A stretch of DNA of 6,345 bases from Oscillospiraceae bacterium UBA4632. GTDB lineage: Bacteria; Bacillota; Clostridia; Oscillospirales; Oscillospiraceae. Where the stretch lies: the NCBI GenBank assembly GCA_002405995.1, contig DHMW01000094.1, positions 1 to 6,345 on the forward strand, in the 5' to 3' direction. Of this stretch, positions 6,121 through 6,345 are shown piece after piece (position 1 is the stretch's first letter; the number at the start of each line of letters is the position of its first letter). The position numbers were made by a program, and so were the translations under genes. The notes beneath the pieces are model-generated. The model was not told the DNA's origin and did not search any database. It worked only from the letters and a program-made list of their open reading frames with translations.

Positions 6121-6345
6121 TTATGCGTACAGGTAGCTGTACTTGTCGCGCACGGTGAGGATGAGCGCTTCCAGCTCGACGGGAAGATCGTTGTCGCAGG
6201 AGGCAAGGTCGTATTCCTTCACGCCGTCCTCGTAGCGCAGGCGGATCCTGTCGTCGCCCTCGAAGAGCACGCCGCAGTTCTCGCTCTCGTCCATGTCCTC
6301 CTTCGTCTGGAAGAGGGTGAACTTGTCGTGGCAGGGCTCGCTGGC
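6121..6345 (-). CDS. Hypothetical acidic protein, C-terminal fragment (5' end outside window)
   Basis: An open frame of 74 codons ending in TAA (6121-6123, minus strand) runs to the window edge with no stop. The residues include HDKFTLFQTKEDMDESENC, a beta-like stretch around RIRLRY (33-38), then DNDLPVELEALILTVRDKY (51-69), ending YSYLYA. It is strongly acidic (19 Asp/Glu against 8 Lys/Arg) and has cysteines at 5, 24 and 50 of the visible part. Codon choice is GC-ending like the neighbours, and the frame finishes just beyond the terminator region, both consistent with a real gene. An internal ATG at 6294 has AAGGAGG only 2 nt before it, too close to be a ribosome binding site, so the true start is probably upstream of the window. 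I do not recognise the family. It may be a small cytosolic protein with a beta-sheet part and a terminal helix. Confidence 0.6.
   Translation of the reverse strand, partial: ASEPCHDKFTLFQTKEDMDESENCGVLFEGDDRIRLRYEDGVKEYDLASCDNDLPVELEALILTVRDKYSYLYA

Noticed and set aside
6127..6142. Inverted repeat GTACAG-N4-CTGTAC
   Set aside because: It lies within the last codons of the minus-strand gene and results from the Tyr-Ser-Tyr-Leu-Tyr codons; there is no T-run or promoter nearby.

Overview
The window looks like ordinary chromosome from a GC-rich member of the Bacillota, most likely a clostridial/Oscillospiraceae-type gut or anaerobic bacterium. Three things point there: an exported protein ending in S-layer homology (SLH) repeats, strong AGGAGG-type ribosome binding sites, and a Clostridia-style signal peptide of the MRKFLSVLLALAMVFSL kind. 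The placement is inferred from protein style; no rRNA or other phylogenetic marker is present.

Layout. (1) Positions 1-510 (+) are the C-terminal part of threonine synthase, cut by the window edge. It ends at a bidirectional terminator (523-557) shared with a converging minus-strand operon. (2) The minus-strand operon runs from about 3523 down to 558. It holds a hydantoinase/dihydropyrimidinase-family amidohydrolase (2141-3523), a 170-residue three-helix membrane protein of unknown function with a charged, coiled-coil-like tail (1620-2132), and a membrane acyltransferase of the type 3 family (558-1616). Gaps of 8 and 3 nt, with Shine-Dalgarno sequences lying at or inside the preceding stop region, indicate one translationally coupled transcript. 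(3) Positions 3524-3836 are an AT-rich divergent control region. It has two adjoining inverted repeats with 10-nt spacers, a consensus-like sigma-A promoter facing right, and a roughly 130-nt leader. (4) Positions 3837-6005 (+) encode a secreted metallophosphatase/5'-nucleotidase with three C-terminal SLH repeats, followed by two tandem hairpins (6025-6119). (5) Positions 6121-6345 (-) are the C-terminal 74 codons of an unrecognised acidic protein entering from the right edge.

How the parts may work together. The divergent pair, a cell-surface 5'-nucleotidase and a cytosolic cyclic-amide hydrolase, could both serve nucleotide scavenging: phosphate and nucleosides released outside, pyrimidine rings opened inside. 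The dyads between their promoters would be a natural place for shared control. This is inference. The enzymes that would link the two steps (nucleoside phosphorylase, dihydropyrimidine dehydrogenase, beta-ureidopropionase) are not in the window. I see no CRISPR array, tRNA, rRNA, insertion sequence or phage gene. The items most worth following up are the paired dyads and the hydantoinase / unknown membrane protein / acyltransferase operon.
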